Part shown: piece after piece, positions 27,126-35,831 of the stretch
Layout of the letters: every line of letters starts with the position of its first letter
Numbering within the stretch: the first letter of the stretch is position 1
Source of the DNA: Betaproteobacteria bacterium
Lineage (GTDB): Bacteria; Pseudomonadota; Gammaproteobacteria; Burkholderiales; SG8-41
Length of the DNA: 64,000 nt
NCBI GenBank assembly: GCA_016868035.1
Contig: VGID01000001.1
Location: forward strand, 1 to 64,000
Reading direction: 5' to 3'
Program-made: the position numbers and the translations under genes
The notes under the pieces: generated by a model
The model's database searches: none
What the model was told of the DNA's origin: nothing
What the model saw: the letters and a program-made list of their open reading frames with translations, nothing else

Positions 27126-28382
27126 ATGACAACGAGTAGACAGGAACTGAGCGAACCGGTGCCGGCGGCGGCGCCCACCGCCGGCGCGGCCGCCCGGCAG
27201 GAGCGCAAGCCGCCGCGAATCTTGCGGCACATGCTCGCGCTCGACGATTTCGAGGACGCGGCGCGCCGCTACATACCGCGCCCGATCTTCGGCTACGTGT
27301 CGGGCGGAGCGGAAACCAATGCCGCCCTGCGCGCCAACCGCGCGGTGTGGGACGAGATCGCCTTCATCCCCAAAACCCTGGTGGACACGACCGGGCGCGC
27401 GCACACCACAACGCTCTTCGGCCGTACCTACGACGCGCCGTTCGGCATCGCGCCGATGGGCGGCACCGCGATGGCGGCCTATCAGGGCGACCTCATGCTC
27501 GCCCGCGCTGCGGCGGCGGCCAATATTCCCATGATCCTGAGCGGCGCCGCGCTCACCCCGCTCGAGCAGATCAAGCGCGAGGGGCCGACCGCGTGGTTCC
27601 AGGCCTATCTGCCCGGCGACGACGAGGTCATCACCCGCATGGTCGAGCGGGTCGCGCGGGCCGGCTACGACACGCTGGTCCTGACCGTGGACGTGCCGGT
27701 GCTCGCGAACCGCGAGAACAACGTGCGCACCGGCTTCAGCACGCCGCTCCGGCCCTCGCCGCGTCTCGCGTGGGACGTGATGGTGCGCCCGCGCTGGCTC
27801 ATCGGCATGTTCCTGCGCACCCTGCTGCTGCACGGCATGCCGCATTTCGAGAACATGGGCCCGAGGGTGCCGCTGCTCTCTCCCACCGCCCGGCGCGATC
27901 CCGGGCGGCGCGACCGGCTCGCGTGGAAGCACGTCGGGCTGATGCGCCGCTCGTGGAAGGGGCGCCTCGTGGTGAAGGGCATCCTCGATCCGGAAGACGC
28001 GCGCATCGCGCGCGAATCAGGCGTGGATGGCATCATCGTGTCCAATCACGGCGGGCGCCAGCTGGACGGGGCCGCCGCGCCGATACGCGTGCTGCCCGGG
28101 ATCGTCGAGCAAGCGGGCGCGATGACCGTCATGATGGATAGCGGCGTGCGGCGCGGCACCGACGTGCTGAAGGCGCTCGCGCTCGGCGCGCAATTCGTCT
28201 TCGTCGGCCGCCCGTTCCTCTACGCCGCGGCGATCGCCGGCGAGCCCGGCGTGCGCTACGCGATCCACCTGCTCGCCGAGGAAATCCACCGCGACATGGC
28301 GCTGATCGGCATCAACCGGCTCGACGAGATGAGGCGGGAGCTCCTGATGCCCGCCCGCGGCAGCGATTTTCTTACGGTGTGA
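27126..28382 (+). CDS. FMN-dependent alpha-hydroxy-acid dehydrogenase
   Basis: A 418-residue TIM-barrel flavoenzyme of the L-lactate dehydrogenase/glycolate oxidase family. The active-site motif is SNHGGRQLDGA (catalytic His and Arg). 'IAPMGGTAMAAYQGDLMLAR', 'WFQAYLPGD', 'LVLTVDVPV' and 'MMDSGVRRGTDVLKALALGA' are further family blocks. It oxidises a 2-hydroxy acid to a 2-oxo acid. The start MTTSRQELSEP is chosen as the first in-frame ATG after the repeat element; the first 40 residues are low-complexity. No Shine-Dalgarno is visible because the heptad arm occupies that site. Confidence 0.93.
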   Translation: MTTSRQELSEPVPAAAPTAGAAARQERKPPRILRHMLALDDFEDAARRYIPRPIFGYVSGGAETNAALRANRAVWDEIAFIPKTLVDTTGRAHTTTLFGRTYDAPFGIAPMGGTAMAAYQGDLMLARAAAAANIPMILSGAALTPLEQIKREGPTAWFQAYLPGDDEVITRMVERVARAGYDTLVLTVDVPVLANRENNVRTGFSTPLRPSPRLAWDVMVRPRWLIGMFLRTLLLHGMPHFENMGPRVPLLSPTARRDPGRRDRLAWKHVGLMRRSWKGRLVVKGILDPEDARIARESGVDGIIVSNHGGRQLDGAAAPIRVLPGIVEQAGAMTVMMDSGVRRGTDVLKALALGAQFVFVGRPFLYAAAIAGEPGVRYAIHLLAEEIHRDMALIGINRLDEMRRELLMPARGSDFLTV

Positions 28383-28455
28383 CGACTGACGCGTGACTGC
28401 CGACGGCCTGCCTCAAGACAAAAGGAGGAAGGAACGGGCTGCTACGTAGAATCCC

Positions 28456-28497
28456 TTTCGCCTTCCGCCTTCTGCCTTGCGGCTTTCGTTTTCCGCC
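28456..28497. repeat. Heptad repeat TTCYGCC, 6 units
   Basis: TTTCGCC, TTCCGCC, TTCTGCC, TTGCGGC, TTTCGTT, TTCCGCC: a degenerate 7-bp-period array between the FMN dehydrogenase and the next exported protein. Confidence 0.8.
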
Positions 28498-28520
28498 CCC
28501 CACAGCGGGGTGGAAACCGG

Positions 28521-28526
28521 TACAAT
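28521..28526 (+). promoter_or_regulatory. Candidate -10 box
   Basis: TACAAT 34 bases upstream of the ATG at 28560. A -35 is not obvious, because the region where it should sit overlaps the end of a heptad array and GC-rich sequence. Confidence 0.35.
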
Positions 28527-28559
28527 CCACCCCCGAATCACTGGTCAGGAGTGTTCGGG

Positions 28560-29522
28560 ATGAACAGGATGCGTTTGGCAACGGGGTTCGGGGCGGCCTG
28601 GACCGCGCTCGTCCTCCTCGCGCATCCCGGCACCGCGCTGGCGTCCGCGCGCTTCGGCCAGGTCGAGCCGGCCCCCGGGCTCGCCTTGCACGCGGAAGCG
28701 GAATACACGCGCTTCATCCGCATGACCTCGAGCGCGCGCTTTGTCGCGCTCGCTTCCAAGCCCGCCACCGCGAACACACGCGCGGCGGACGCAGGCCAGC
28801 GCGGAGACCGGCCGGTCGCGGCCGTCACCGCGACGGGCGCGGGACAAGCCGGCTACGTGCACTTCTTCGTGATCCGGGGCCCGGACGGCGTGTCGGAGGT
28901 CCAGGTCGGCATCGAGCTGCCCGATCAGAGAATCGCGTGGTCGTTCCCGGAGCTCGGGGCTGTCGTCTCGCCGTTCATCGAAACCGGCGTGCTGCCGGCG
29001 GGCGGCAAGCAGTACGAAATCTGGCACCTCTACGGGATCCGCCCCTTCCCGGACGACGCCGCCATGACCGCGCTCGCGGGCGCGCTCGTGGAGCGCATCC
29101 GGCCCTGGGTCGAGGCCCGCACGCCCTATTGCCTGGTTGACGGGGCGCGCGGCAATTGCATGAGCTGCCTCGGCTTCGTGCTGCGCGCGCTGTTCCCGCC
29201 CAACCGCGGCAGCAATTACCCCGGCCTGCCGCGCGACTTCTGGCGCGCGGGCACCGCGTCGAAATACACGACGCACGATCTGCTGCTCTACCTCACCGGG
29301 ATGCTCGACCTCCCGAACCGTGAGGCCCGTCTCCAGCGCATCTCGCGGCTCGCGCTGCCGGAAGACCTGCGAGAAGATCTCGAAGCGCTCGTGCACGTCA
29401 TGGGCGCGTTCGAGCAGGCTCCCGCGGCGAGAGCCGGCGCGCCGCAAACGGCCCCGCAACTGCGCCCCGCCACTCCGCCTTCTACGATCGGCACCCGCCC
29501 GCAGCAGCGCCGCCCGCTGTAA
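28560..29522 (+). CDS. Exported protein of unknown function
   Basis: A 320-residue protein with a signal peptide (MNRMRLATGFGAAWTALVLL..., cleaved near ALASA). ATG 28560 follows CAGGAG. A hydrophilic region is followed by 'AGYVHFFVIRGPDG' and 'VQVGIELPDQRIAWSFPELG'. A block 'RTPYCLVDGARGNCMSCLGF' then contains three cysteines close together, which could bind a metal or form disulfides. The tail is Ala/Pro/Gln-rich. Family not recognised. Confidence 0.75.
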   Translation: MNRMRLATGFGAAWTALVLLAHPGTALASARFGQVEPAPGLALHAEAEYTRFIRMTSSARFVALASKPATANTRAADAGQRGDRPVAAVTATGAGQAGYVHFFVIRGPDGVSEVQVGIELPDQRIAWSFPELGAVVSPFIETGVLPAGGKQYEIWHLYGIRPFPDDAAMTALAGALVERIRPWVEARTPYCLVDGARGNCMSCLGFVLRALFPPNRGSNYPGLPRDFWRAGTASKYTTHDLLLYLTGMLDLPNREARLQRISRLALPEDLREDLEALVHVMGAFEQAPAARAGAPQTAPQLRPATPPSTIGTRPQQRRPL

Positions 29523-29525
29523 CGA

Positions 29526-29644
29526 GTGATTAAGTGACTGGGTGACCAAGTGATTAAGTAACGGCATTCGGCGTCCGGCCAGATTATCCGGCCCCTGGTT
29601 CAGAAGTCACGGTATCACTGAATCACTTAATCACTTAGTCACTG
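29526..29644. repeat. Two-arm heptad element, AGTGATT type
   Basis: Left arm about 29526-29562 and right arm about 29609-29644 consist of 7-bp units around GTGATTA/GTGACT, and the right arm is the reverse complement (ATCACTTA, GTCACT). Spacer about 45 bases. The element fills the gap before the solute-binding protein gene. Confidence 0.82.
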
Positions 29645-29663
29645 CATTTTTAGGACAACCGCC

Positions 29664-30398
29664 ATGGCCGAACCTTCCGCCGCCGTCCGTTCCGAGCTCG
29701 CGCCGACGGGCAGGCTGCGCGTGGGCATCAATCTCTCCAATTTCCTGCTCACCGCGAAGGATCCCGCGAGCGGCGAGTTCCGCGGCGTCGCGGTGGATCT
29801 GGGCAAGGAACTCGCGCGGCGCCTCGGCGTTCCCGCCGAAATCATCGGCTATCCCAATCCCGGCGCGCTCGCGGACGCGGCGACCTCGGGCGCGTGGGAC
29901 GTGGGCTTCCTCGCCGCCGAGCCCAAGCGCGCGAACGAGATCGCCTTCACTGCCGCCTACGTCGAGATCGAGGCCACGTACCTCGTGCCGCCGGGCTCCC
30001 CGCTCAAGGCGGTGGCCGAAGTGGACCGCGAGGGCATGCGCATCGCCGTGCCCGAGAAGAGCGCGTACGAGCTCTACCTCTCCCGCACGCTCAAGCACGC
30101 GCAGCTCGCGCGCACGCAGGGCGCCGACAACGCGTTCAAGCTGCTCGTCTCGGACAAGCTCGACGCGCTCGCCGGGCTCAGGCCGCGGCTCGTGAAGGAC
30201 CACGAAAAGCTTCCCGGGTCGCGCATCCTCGACGGCCGCTTCACCGCCGTCCAGCAGGCGGTTGGCACGCCCAAAGCGCGCGTCGCCGGCGCGAAGTACC
30301 TGCGCGAGTTCGTCGAGGACGTCAAGGCCGCGGGTCTGGTAGCGCAATTGATCGAAAAGAACGGCGTCCGCGGGCTCACCGTCGCCCCCAAGGCATAA
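29664..30398 (+). CDS. Solute-binding (SBP_bac_3-like) protein without signal peptide
   Basis: A 244-residue protein with the fold of amino-acid ABC receptors: 'GRLRVGINLSNFLLT', 'FRGVAVDLGKELARRLGVP', 'GAWDVGFLAAEPKRANEI', 'AYVEIEATYLVPPGSPL'. The N-terminus (MAEPSAAVRSELAPTG) has no hydrophobic signal sequence and no upstream in-frame start adds one. It may act in the cytoplasm, as some homologues of this type do, or be an enzyme-like relative. No ABC permease or ATPase is nearby; an MFS gene follows. Confidence 0.82.
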   Translation: MAEPSAAVRSELAPTGRLRVGINLSNFLLTAKDPASGEFRGVAVDLGKELARRLGVPAEIIGYPNPGALADAATSGAWDVGFLAAEPKRANEIAFTAAYVEIEATYLVPPGSPLKAVAEVDREGMRIAVPEKSAYELYLSRTLKHAQLARTQGADNAFKLLVSDKLDALAGLRPRLVKDHEKLPGSRILDGRFTAVQQAVGTPKARVAGAKYLREFVEDVKAAGLVAQLIEKNGVRGLTVAPKA

Positions 30399-30421
30399 AA
30401 GTGGCACCGTGACGGGGGAGG

Positions 30422-30537
30422 ACGGAGCCAGTGATTGAGTGGCTGAATAATCAAGTGATGAGGTCGAATTTCGTCGGATCACTCGATCGCTCGATCGCTC
30501 ATCCACTCCATCACCGGATTCACGCATCACCGGTCAC
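30422..30537. repeat. Two-arm heptad element, degenerate
   Basis: Left part 'CAGTGATTGAGTGGCTGA' and related units to about 30460. Right part from about 30477 is made of ATCACTCG/ATCGCTC/ATCCACTC/ATCACCGG units in the opposite orientation. Fills the gap before the MFS gene. Confidence 0.7.
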
Positions 30538-30552
30538 TCCCTTCGAGGCGTC

Positions 30553-31818
30553 TTGACCCCGATCCCCCGCATCCCGGCGCTCGCGCCGTTCCGCGTCCGC
30601 AGTTTCCGGTTCCAGTGGCCCGCCGATATGGCGACCTCGTGGGCGTTCGAGATGGAGACGCTGATCCTTGGCTGGTACGTGCTGGTCGAGACCGGGTCGG
30701 TGCTGATGCTCACCGTGTTCGCGTCGCTGCTCTACATCGGCACCCTGCTCGCGCCGATGTTCGGGGTGATGGGGGACCGGATCGGGCACGGCAACGTGCT
30801 CGCCGCCATGCGGGCCGTCTACGCGGCCCTGGCAACCGCCCTAATGATTCTGACCCTCACGGAAATCCTGACGCCGGTGCACGTGCTCGTCATCGCCGGG
30901 ATGGCGGGGCTGGTACGCCCATCGGACATCGGGATGCGCGGCGCGCTGGTAGGCGAAACGATGCCCGCCGCCCAGCTGATGGGAGCGATGGGCATCCAGC
31001 GCACCACGCAGGATTCCGCCCGCATCGCCGGCGCCCTCACGGGCGCGGGACTCGTTGCAGCGCTCGGCATGGGGCCGGCGTATCTCGCCATCGCGGTGTT
31101 CTATGCGATCAGCGTCGTGCTGACCCTGAAAGCGGGCGGACGCACTTCCGCTGCCCATTCCGCGGGAGCGACTCCGGGCGTTGCAGCGCACGCCTCACCA
31201 TGGCACGACCTCAGGGAAGGACTCGCCTACGTCTGGAATACCCCGCTGCTGCTCGGGCTGATCTCCATTGCCTTCCTGATCAACCTGACGGCGTTTCCGC
31301 TGTTCACGGGGTTGCTGCCGGTGGTGGCGAAGCAGATCTATCTTGGGGACCAGACGACGCTCGGCTACATGATCGCAAGCACGGCCTTCGGCGCCTTGAT
31401 GGGCTCGCTCGCCCTGAGCCGTTACGGCAGCGCATTCCGGCCTGCGCGCATGATCGTCGTGGCCGCCGCGGCATGGTACTCGGCGCTCCTCGCGTTTGCG
31501 CACGCGCCGGATCCCGACCGCGGCATCCCGGTTCTCATCCTCGCCGGGATCGCGCAAAGCCTGATCATGGTCGCGATGGCGACGACGCTGCTGCGGAACT
31601 CCGAACAGCGGTTCCGCGGCCGCATCATGGGCATACGGATGCTGGCGATCTACGGTACCCTGCCCGGGCTGCTGATCGCCGGCCCGCTGATCGCCCGTTT
31701 TGGTTACCCGCTCACGGCAACGCTCTATTGCGTGATCGGCCTCGCCTTCACCGCGCTTATCGCCGTGCGGTGGCGGGAGCAGCTTTGGCGCCTCGAAGCG
31801 CCGGCCAATACCCGGTAA
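30553..31818 (+). CDS. MFS transporter, EntS/MFS_3-like exporter
   Basis: A 421-residue inner-membrane protein with about 12 hydrophobic helices. The start is TTG 30553 after GAGGCG. The N-terminal 'FRVRSFRFQWPADMATSWAF' and the loop 'MFGVMGDRIGHGNVLAAM' between helices 2 and 3, together with 'QRTTQDSARIAGALTGAGL', resemble the enterobactin-exporter-like MFS group. The substrate cannot be inferred. The heptad element directly precedes the start, and another follows the gene. Confidence 0.9.
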   Translation: MTPIPRIPALAPFRVRSFRFQWPADMATSWAFEMETLILGWYVLVETGSVLMLTVFASLLYIGTLLAPMFGVMGDRIGHGNVLAAMRAVYAALATALMILTLTEILTPVHVLVIAGMAGLVRPSDIGMRGALVGETMPAAQLMGAMGIQRTTQDSARIAGALTGAGLVAALGMGPAYLAIAVFYAISVVLTLKAGGRTSAAHSAGATPGVAAHASPWHDLREGLAYVWNTPLLLGLISIAFLINLTAFPLFTGLLPVVAKQIYLGDQTTLGYMIASTAFGALMGSLALSRYGSAFRPARMIVVAAAAWYSALLAFAHAPDPDRGIPVLILAGIAQSLIMVAMATTLLRNSEQRFRGRIMGIRMLAIYGTLPGLLIAGPLIARFGYPLTATLYCVIGLAFTALIAVRWREQLWRLEAPANTR

Positions 31819-31836
31819 TGGGGCGACGGGAGCCTT

Positions 31837-31908
31837 GTTCGAAGTTCCGAGTTCAAAGTTTCAGGTTCGAAGACGGAAGCTTGAACGTTGAACCTTGAAC
31901 CTGGAACA
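31837..31908. repeat. Two-arm heptad element: GTTCNNA x5 and TTGAACN x4
   Basis: Left arm 31837-31871 (GTTCGAA, GTTCCGA, GTTCAAA, GTTTCAG, GTTCGAA), right arm 31881-31908 (TTGAACG, TTGAACC, TTGAACC, TGGAACA), spacer nine bases. The arms are inverted relative to each other, giving a hairpin just after the MFS gene. Confidence 0.88.
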
Positions 31909-32112
31909 CCTGCTCATCCCCCGGCCTCTGCCGTGCTCCCTCAAGTTCCGCTGCCCCCTCGGGCGTCGAGCTGTCCCGGATCGCTCAGCGTAAGTCTCTA
32001 GGATTCAAGTGTTTTTTGGGTTACAATGCACACATCACCACGCTCAGACCCGCCGGGCTTCTTTTGTTCGCATCGAAGCCTGTGAAATTCGTTCCGGAGA
32101 GAGAGATCAGCC

Positions 32113-32355
32113 ATGAGAACCATTAGGCCGGCCCGGTCGGTGGATTGGACCCGGGAAAGAATCGCCGCGCTGCCCACGCCCGAGGTGCGGCAATTGCGTG
32201 CCAACGCGGAACGTCTCAACGATCCGGAAATCGTGCAACGATGCGATGCCGTGCTCGGCGAGCGCCCGCGTGGAGTCATCCGCGGCGCCAAGCCCGCGAG
32301 CGGCATCCCCCGGCCGCGCAAGAAGCTCGCGTCCAGGACCGGGGGGGACGCATGA
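32113..32355 (+). CDS. Small basic protein of unknown function (first of two)
   Basis: An 80-residue basic protein starting MRTIRPARSVDWTRERIAAL. The N-terminal part ('LPTPEVRQLRANAERLNDPE') looks helical and the C-terminus is rich in Arg, Lys and Pro, suggesting nucleic-acid contact. The stop codon overlaps the next start (ATGA), so translation is coupled. Family not recognised. Confidence 0.65.
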   Translation: MRTIRPARSVDWTRERIAALPTPEVRQLRANAERLNDPEIVQRCDAVLGERPRGVIRGAKPASGIPRPRKKLASRTGGDA

Positions 32356-32699
32356 GGGCTCCTGTCGTGGCGCGCGGGCGGTTCATGGTCGGGAAGTACG
32401 AGGTGGTCGCGCAGCCGATCCCGTATTCGATGCACATGCTGCGCTACACCGTGTACCTCGGCAAGACGCGGATCGGCGCCATGGTGAGCATGCCGACGGA
32501 ATCCGACTGCCGGTTCCTGGAAAACCCGCCCGTGGTCCCGCCGCTCAAGATTTTCTACGTCACGAGCCGGCCCGGCCGCCCGAAGAAAGGCGCCAAGCCC
32601 GCCGCCCCCGTCGTCCTGGAGAGGGATCAACCCGGCTTCCGCCAGGAGATCCCGTCCGACGTGCCGCTCGACGGATTGCGGAAATCGGAAGACCGCTAG
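32352..32699 (+). CDS. Protein of unknown function (second of two)
   Basis: A 115-residue protein (MRAPVVARGRFMVGKYEVVA...) whose ATG overlaps the preceding stop by four bases. The central 'YSMHMLRYTVYLGKTRIG' and 'PTESDCRFLENPPVVPPLK' suggest a small beta-rich domain; the C-terminus is charged. It is closed by a strong bidirectional terminator. Function unknown; the pair is a clear two-gene operon. Confidence 0.65.
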   Translation: MRAPVVARGRFMVGKYEVVAQPIPYSMHMLRYTVYLGKTRIGAMVSMPTESDCRFLENPPVVPPLKIFYVTSRPGRPKKGAKPAAPVVLERDQPGFRQEIPSDVPLDGLRKSEDR

Positions 32700-32723
32700 T
32701 CCGGCTCGCCGCGCCGCACAAAC

Positions 32724-32753
32724 AAAAAGCCGGGCCTGAGCCCGGCTTTTTTT
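32724..32753. terminator. Bidirectional rho-independent terminator
   Basis: The hairpin at 32729-32746 is flanked by AAAAA on the left and TTTTTTT on the right. It therefore ends both the plus-strand two-gene operon and the minus-strand cold-shock gene. Confidence 0.93.
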
Positions 32754-32769
32754 GCGCAGTGCGCACCCC

Positions 32770-32976
32770 TCAGACAGACTGGATGTTGGTTGCCTGCGTC
32801 TTGCCCTTGTTGCCGACGGTGATCTCGAAAGACACCTTCTGGTCTTCCTTCAGCGACTTGAATCCCTGCATGTTGATCGCGGCGAAGTGGGCGAATAGAT
32901 CTTCGCCCCCGCCGTCAGGTGTAATGAAGCCAAAACCCTTCGCGTCGTTGAACCACTTTACGGTGCCGGTTGGCAT
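32770..32976 (-). CDS. Cold-shock domain protein
   Basis: A 68-residue CspA-type protein: [20 protein letters not shown] with RNP1 (KGFGFI) and an RNP2 variant LFAHF. It binds single-stranded RNA/DNA as an RNA chaperone. Length is exact for the family. GGAGGAACGCAGCA stands upstream of the start. The long leader region upstream (to 33391) may carry a cold-responsive 5' UTR, as for other csp genes. Confidence 0.96.
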   Translation of the reverse strand: MPTGTVKWFNDAKGFGFITPDGGGEDLFAHFAAINMQGFKSLKEDQKVSFEITVGNKGKTQATNIQSV

Positions 32977-33391
32977 TGCTGCGTTCCTCCAAAAATTAGG
33001 GCTGAGCCCAGGCTCGTGTTTATCTCAAAGCCCCAGAAGAACGGACGGACAGCGAGTCAACGATCCCAAGTGGTCGAAGTAAACATCGAGCGCGCACCTT
33101 AAAGGGGAGGCGGGGCCACGTCATGCCCTGTCGCGGAAAGCGGCTTTGGATACAGCTGACGACCGGCGGGATACGAACCCGTGAGACCGGGCGGTCGGGA
33201 GATCGACAGGAAGCTTTACTCGCTCTCCCGCCCTGATACTCTCACGCCCTTACGGCCTTCTGCCCCGGGCCTTTCCCCTTCTCCCTCATCCCTGCCTTGC
33301 GCCGTCGCCAGTGGCATAAGGCGGGGTTTAGCGCCATACTCCCCGAAAATAGCGTTTTTCCGTATCTTCCCTTCCGCAAGACATTCGTTCG
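32977..33391. other. Gene-free divergent region, csp leader and promoter
   Basis: About 415 bases between divergent genes. It probably holds the csp promoter and leader, and the promoter of the triple-RidA gene. At 33164-33187 the minus strand contains a T-arm-like sequence (ACGGGTTCGTATCCCGC) without the rest of a tRNA. No other feature is seen. Confidence 0.5.
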
Positions 33392-34717
33392 ATGCCTGCC
33401 AGCAAGAAACCTGCGCGATCCGAGTCCGTCGCGACCGCGCTGCTTCCGGTTTCCATCCAGCCCGGTAACATTCGCTACGCGCCCGGCGTGCGCGCGGGAC
33501 GCTGGGTGTTCGCCACCGGGCACAAGGGCACGGCCGATTTCGTGAGCGGCATGGCCCCCGAGGTGATCGACGGGGCCGCGCCGCGCCATGGCATGCCGAA
33601 GCACAAGAAGGAGGCGCGGCGTATCTTCGCCAACCTCGCGAAGGTGCTCAAGGCTGGCGGTACGGACCGCAAGCACGTCGTGCGGGTCGACCAGTACTAC
33701 ACCGGCGGGCAGGTCGTTCCCGCCTACCACGAAGTGCGGCGCGAATTCTTCGCTGGCCACGTTCCGCCCAGCACTTCGAATCTGCACCAGCGATTCCTGC
33801 TCGCCGGGCAGGACATGGAGGTGCAGTTAATGGCCGCGGTGCCGGCCAAGGGCTTCGAGGCCATGCAGCACCGCCCGAAGAATCTGCCGGTGCACGCGAC
33901 CTCCGCTTACAGCCCCGTTCTTACCTGCGGCGACTACGTGTTCGTCGCCGGTCAGACCGCGGAGGCGCTCAAGACCGAGGAAGGGCCGATTGATCCCGCG
34001 GCGCGCATGCCGGCCGGGCATCTGTGGAAGGGCACGCCGATCAAGCTCGAAACCGAGTTCGTGCTCGAGCGAAAATTGAAGCCGGCGCTCGCCACCGTCG
34101 GCAACACCCTCGCCGGGGTGGTGAAGGCGCAGATCTATCTGCGCGACGTGGACGACATCCCGGCGTTCAACGAGGTATGGACGAAGCACTTTCCGAAGGC
34201 GCCGCCCGCCACCACCATCATCACCACCGCCACGCCCGGCTTCATCTGCGAGGCCAGCCGCATCGAGATCAACACGATCAGCCTGCACCACGGCGGCCGC
34301 ACGCAGAAAGAGGTGATCGATGCCGGCGTAGCGACGGCGTATGCGGGCCAGGTGCAGGCGGTCCGCGCCGGCGACCTGTTGTTCCTGTCGGGCTTGATGG
34401 CGGTGGGCCCGGGTGGCGCCCTTGCCTCCACAGCGCGCATCGACCCGCGCCAGCCGCAATTCGGAAGCGCCGTGCAGCTGCAGATGGATCACATGCTCAC
34501 CCAGGCGCAGCGCATCTGCCGCAAGGCCGGCACTTCACTCGGCAACGTGGTTCGTGCGCAGCAGTTTCATACGAGTCTTGCCGACTTCAACGGCGCCTGG
34601 CAGGTCTGGCAGCAGCACCTGCCAGGCCAATACCTGCCGTTCTCGGCGATCGAAGTGCCCGCGCTCGGGGTGCCGGGCGCCGTCGTGATGCTGGATCTCT
34701 GGGTGTACGTCCCCTAG
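33392..34717 (+). CDS. Triple RidA/YjgF-domain protein
   Basis: A 441-residue protein with three consecutive RidA-fold domains, roughly residues 18-148, 158-300 and 308-441. Each has a 'D(Y/L)VFVAGQ'-like strand, an ARRIF/LERKLKPAL/MLTQAQRI-type helix and a VVRVDQYY/VVKAQIYL/VVRAQQFH-type strand. RidA proteins are about 130 residues and act as trimers, so this chain may form a pseudo-trimer by itself. The deaminase arginine (R105 in RidA) is replaced in all three domains (PPSTSNL, PPATTII, LPFSAIE), which argues against classical 2-aminoacrylate deamination. It precedes a Bug receptor and a single-domain RidA protein. Confidence 0.87.
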   Translation: MPASKKPARSESVATALLPVSIQPGNIRYAPGVRAGRWVFATGHKGTADFVSGMAPEVIDGAAPRHGMPKHKKEARRIFANLAKVLKAGGTDRKHVVRVDQYYTGGQVVPAYHEVRREFFAGHVPPSTSNLHQRFLLAGQDMEVQLMAAVPAKGFEAMQHRPKNLPVHATSAYSPVLTCGDYVFVAGQTAEALKTEEGPIDPAARMPAGHLWKGTPIKLETEFVLERKLKPALATVGNTLAGVVKAQIYLRDVDDIPAFNEVWTKHFPKAPPATTIITTATPGFICEASRIEINTISLHHGGRTQKEVIDAGVATAYAGQVQAVRAGDLLFLSGLMAVGPGGALASTARIDPRQPQFGSAVQLQMDHMLTQAQRICRKAGTSLGNVVRAQQFHTSLADFNGAWQVWQQHLPGQYLPFSAIEVPALGVPGAVVMLDLWVYVP

Positions 34718-34814
34718 CCGCTGGTCGCGCCCGCGGCCGCGAGCGTACAGCGATTATCCGAACCCGCAATCGTCCTGAAAAAAACCACGCAACCTTCGAC
34801 ATGAAAGGAAGACC

Positions 34815-35831
34815 ATGAAGCCCACATCGCTCGCCTGCGATCATTTTTCTGGCCGTGTTTCGAGGGCGCTGCGCGCCTTCGGCGTCGCTGCGCTGGCGGC
34901 GCCCATTTTGACATCGGCGCAGGTGCCGGACGCCGACAAGTATCCGACACAACCCGTGCGCTTCATCGTGCCCTACACGGCGGGCGGGGGCACGGACGTC
35001 ATCACGCGGCTTGTCGCGAAACACATGGCCGACGCCTGGAATGTGCCGGTGATCGTGGAGAATCGCGTCGGCGCCGGCGGCGTCATCGGCTCGCAATACG
35101 TGACCACACAGAAGCCGGATGGCCGCACGTTTCTCGCCGTCGCCAGCGCGTTTGGAGTGCGTTCCGCGATCGACCGCACCGTCCCGTACGACGCGTCCAG
35201 GGATTTCTCCGGCGTCGGGCAGATGGCGATATCGCCGAGTTTCATGGTCGTGTCCACCACGCACGGCTTCAAGTCGCTAAGGGACCTGATCGCGCATGCG
35301 AAAGCGCAGCCCGCGGGCGTGTTCTACAGCACGGCCGGTGTCGGCAGCACTGCGCACCTGCATGCGGCGACGGTGGCGCACCTTGCGGGCATCAAGGCCG
35401 AGCATTCGCCGCAGCGGGGCACGCCGGAAGCAGTTACCGAGGCGATGACGGCCCGCGTGCTCTACGCATTCGCGCCGGGGCCGAACGCGATTCCACTCGC
35501 GAAGGCGGGCAAGCTGCAGATCCTGGTGACGACTTCCCCGGCGGGCGCGCGCCTCATGCCGGGCGTGCAGACGATTGCGCAGGCGGGACTCAATTACGAA
35601 GGTGACGACTGGTTCGGCGTTCTTGCGCCCGCCGGCACGCCGCTCGCGATCCGCGAGCGCGTGTCGAAGGAGATGGCACGCATCCTCGCGCTGCCGGAGC
35701 TTCGAGAGCGGCTGGCGACGCTCGGCGGGGAGCCTGTGTCGAGCGGACCTGCCGAGTTCGAGACGATGGTGCGGGAGTACGTCGCACGCACGCGCAAGTT
35801 CGCCGACACCATCGGCATGAAAGTGGAATGA
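34815..35831 (+). CDS. Bug-family periplasmic receptor
   Basis: A 338-residue receptor with a long N-terminal export region (hydrophobic part 'AFGVAALAAPILTSAQV'). The ligand loop is VPYTAGGGTDV, followed by 'VENRVGAGGVIGSQYV'. The third block reads 'FYSTAGVGSTAHLHA', and 'EHSPQRGTPEAVTEAM' replaces the usual PYKG element, so the ligand may differ from the other Bug proteins here. It lies 97 bases after the triple-RidA gene and overlaps the next RidA gene by four bases (ATGA), forming one operon. Confidence 0.93.
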   Translation: MKPTSLACDHFSGRVSRALRAFGVAALAAPILTSAQVPDADKYPTQPVRFIVPYTAGGGTDVITRLVAKHMADAWNVPVIVENRVGAGGVIGSQYVTTQKPDGRTFLAVASAFGVRSAIDRTVPYDASRDFSGVGQMAISPSFMVVSTTHGFKSLRDLIAHAKAQPAGVFYSTAGVGSTAHLHAATVAHLAGIKAEHSPQRGTPEAVTEAMTARVLYAFAPGPNAIPLAKAGKLQILVTTSPAGARLMPGVQTIAQAGLNYEGDDWFGVLAPAGTPLAIRERVSKEMARILALPELRERLATLGGEPVSSGPAEFETMVREYVARTRKFADTIGMKVE

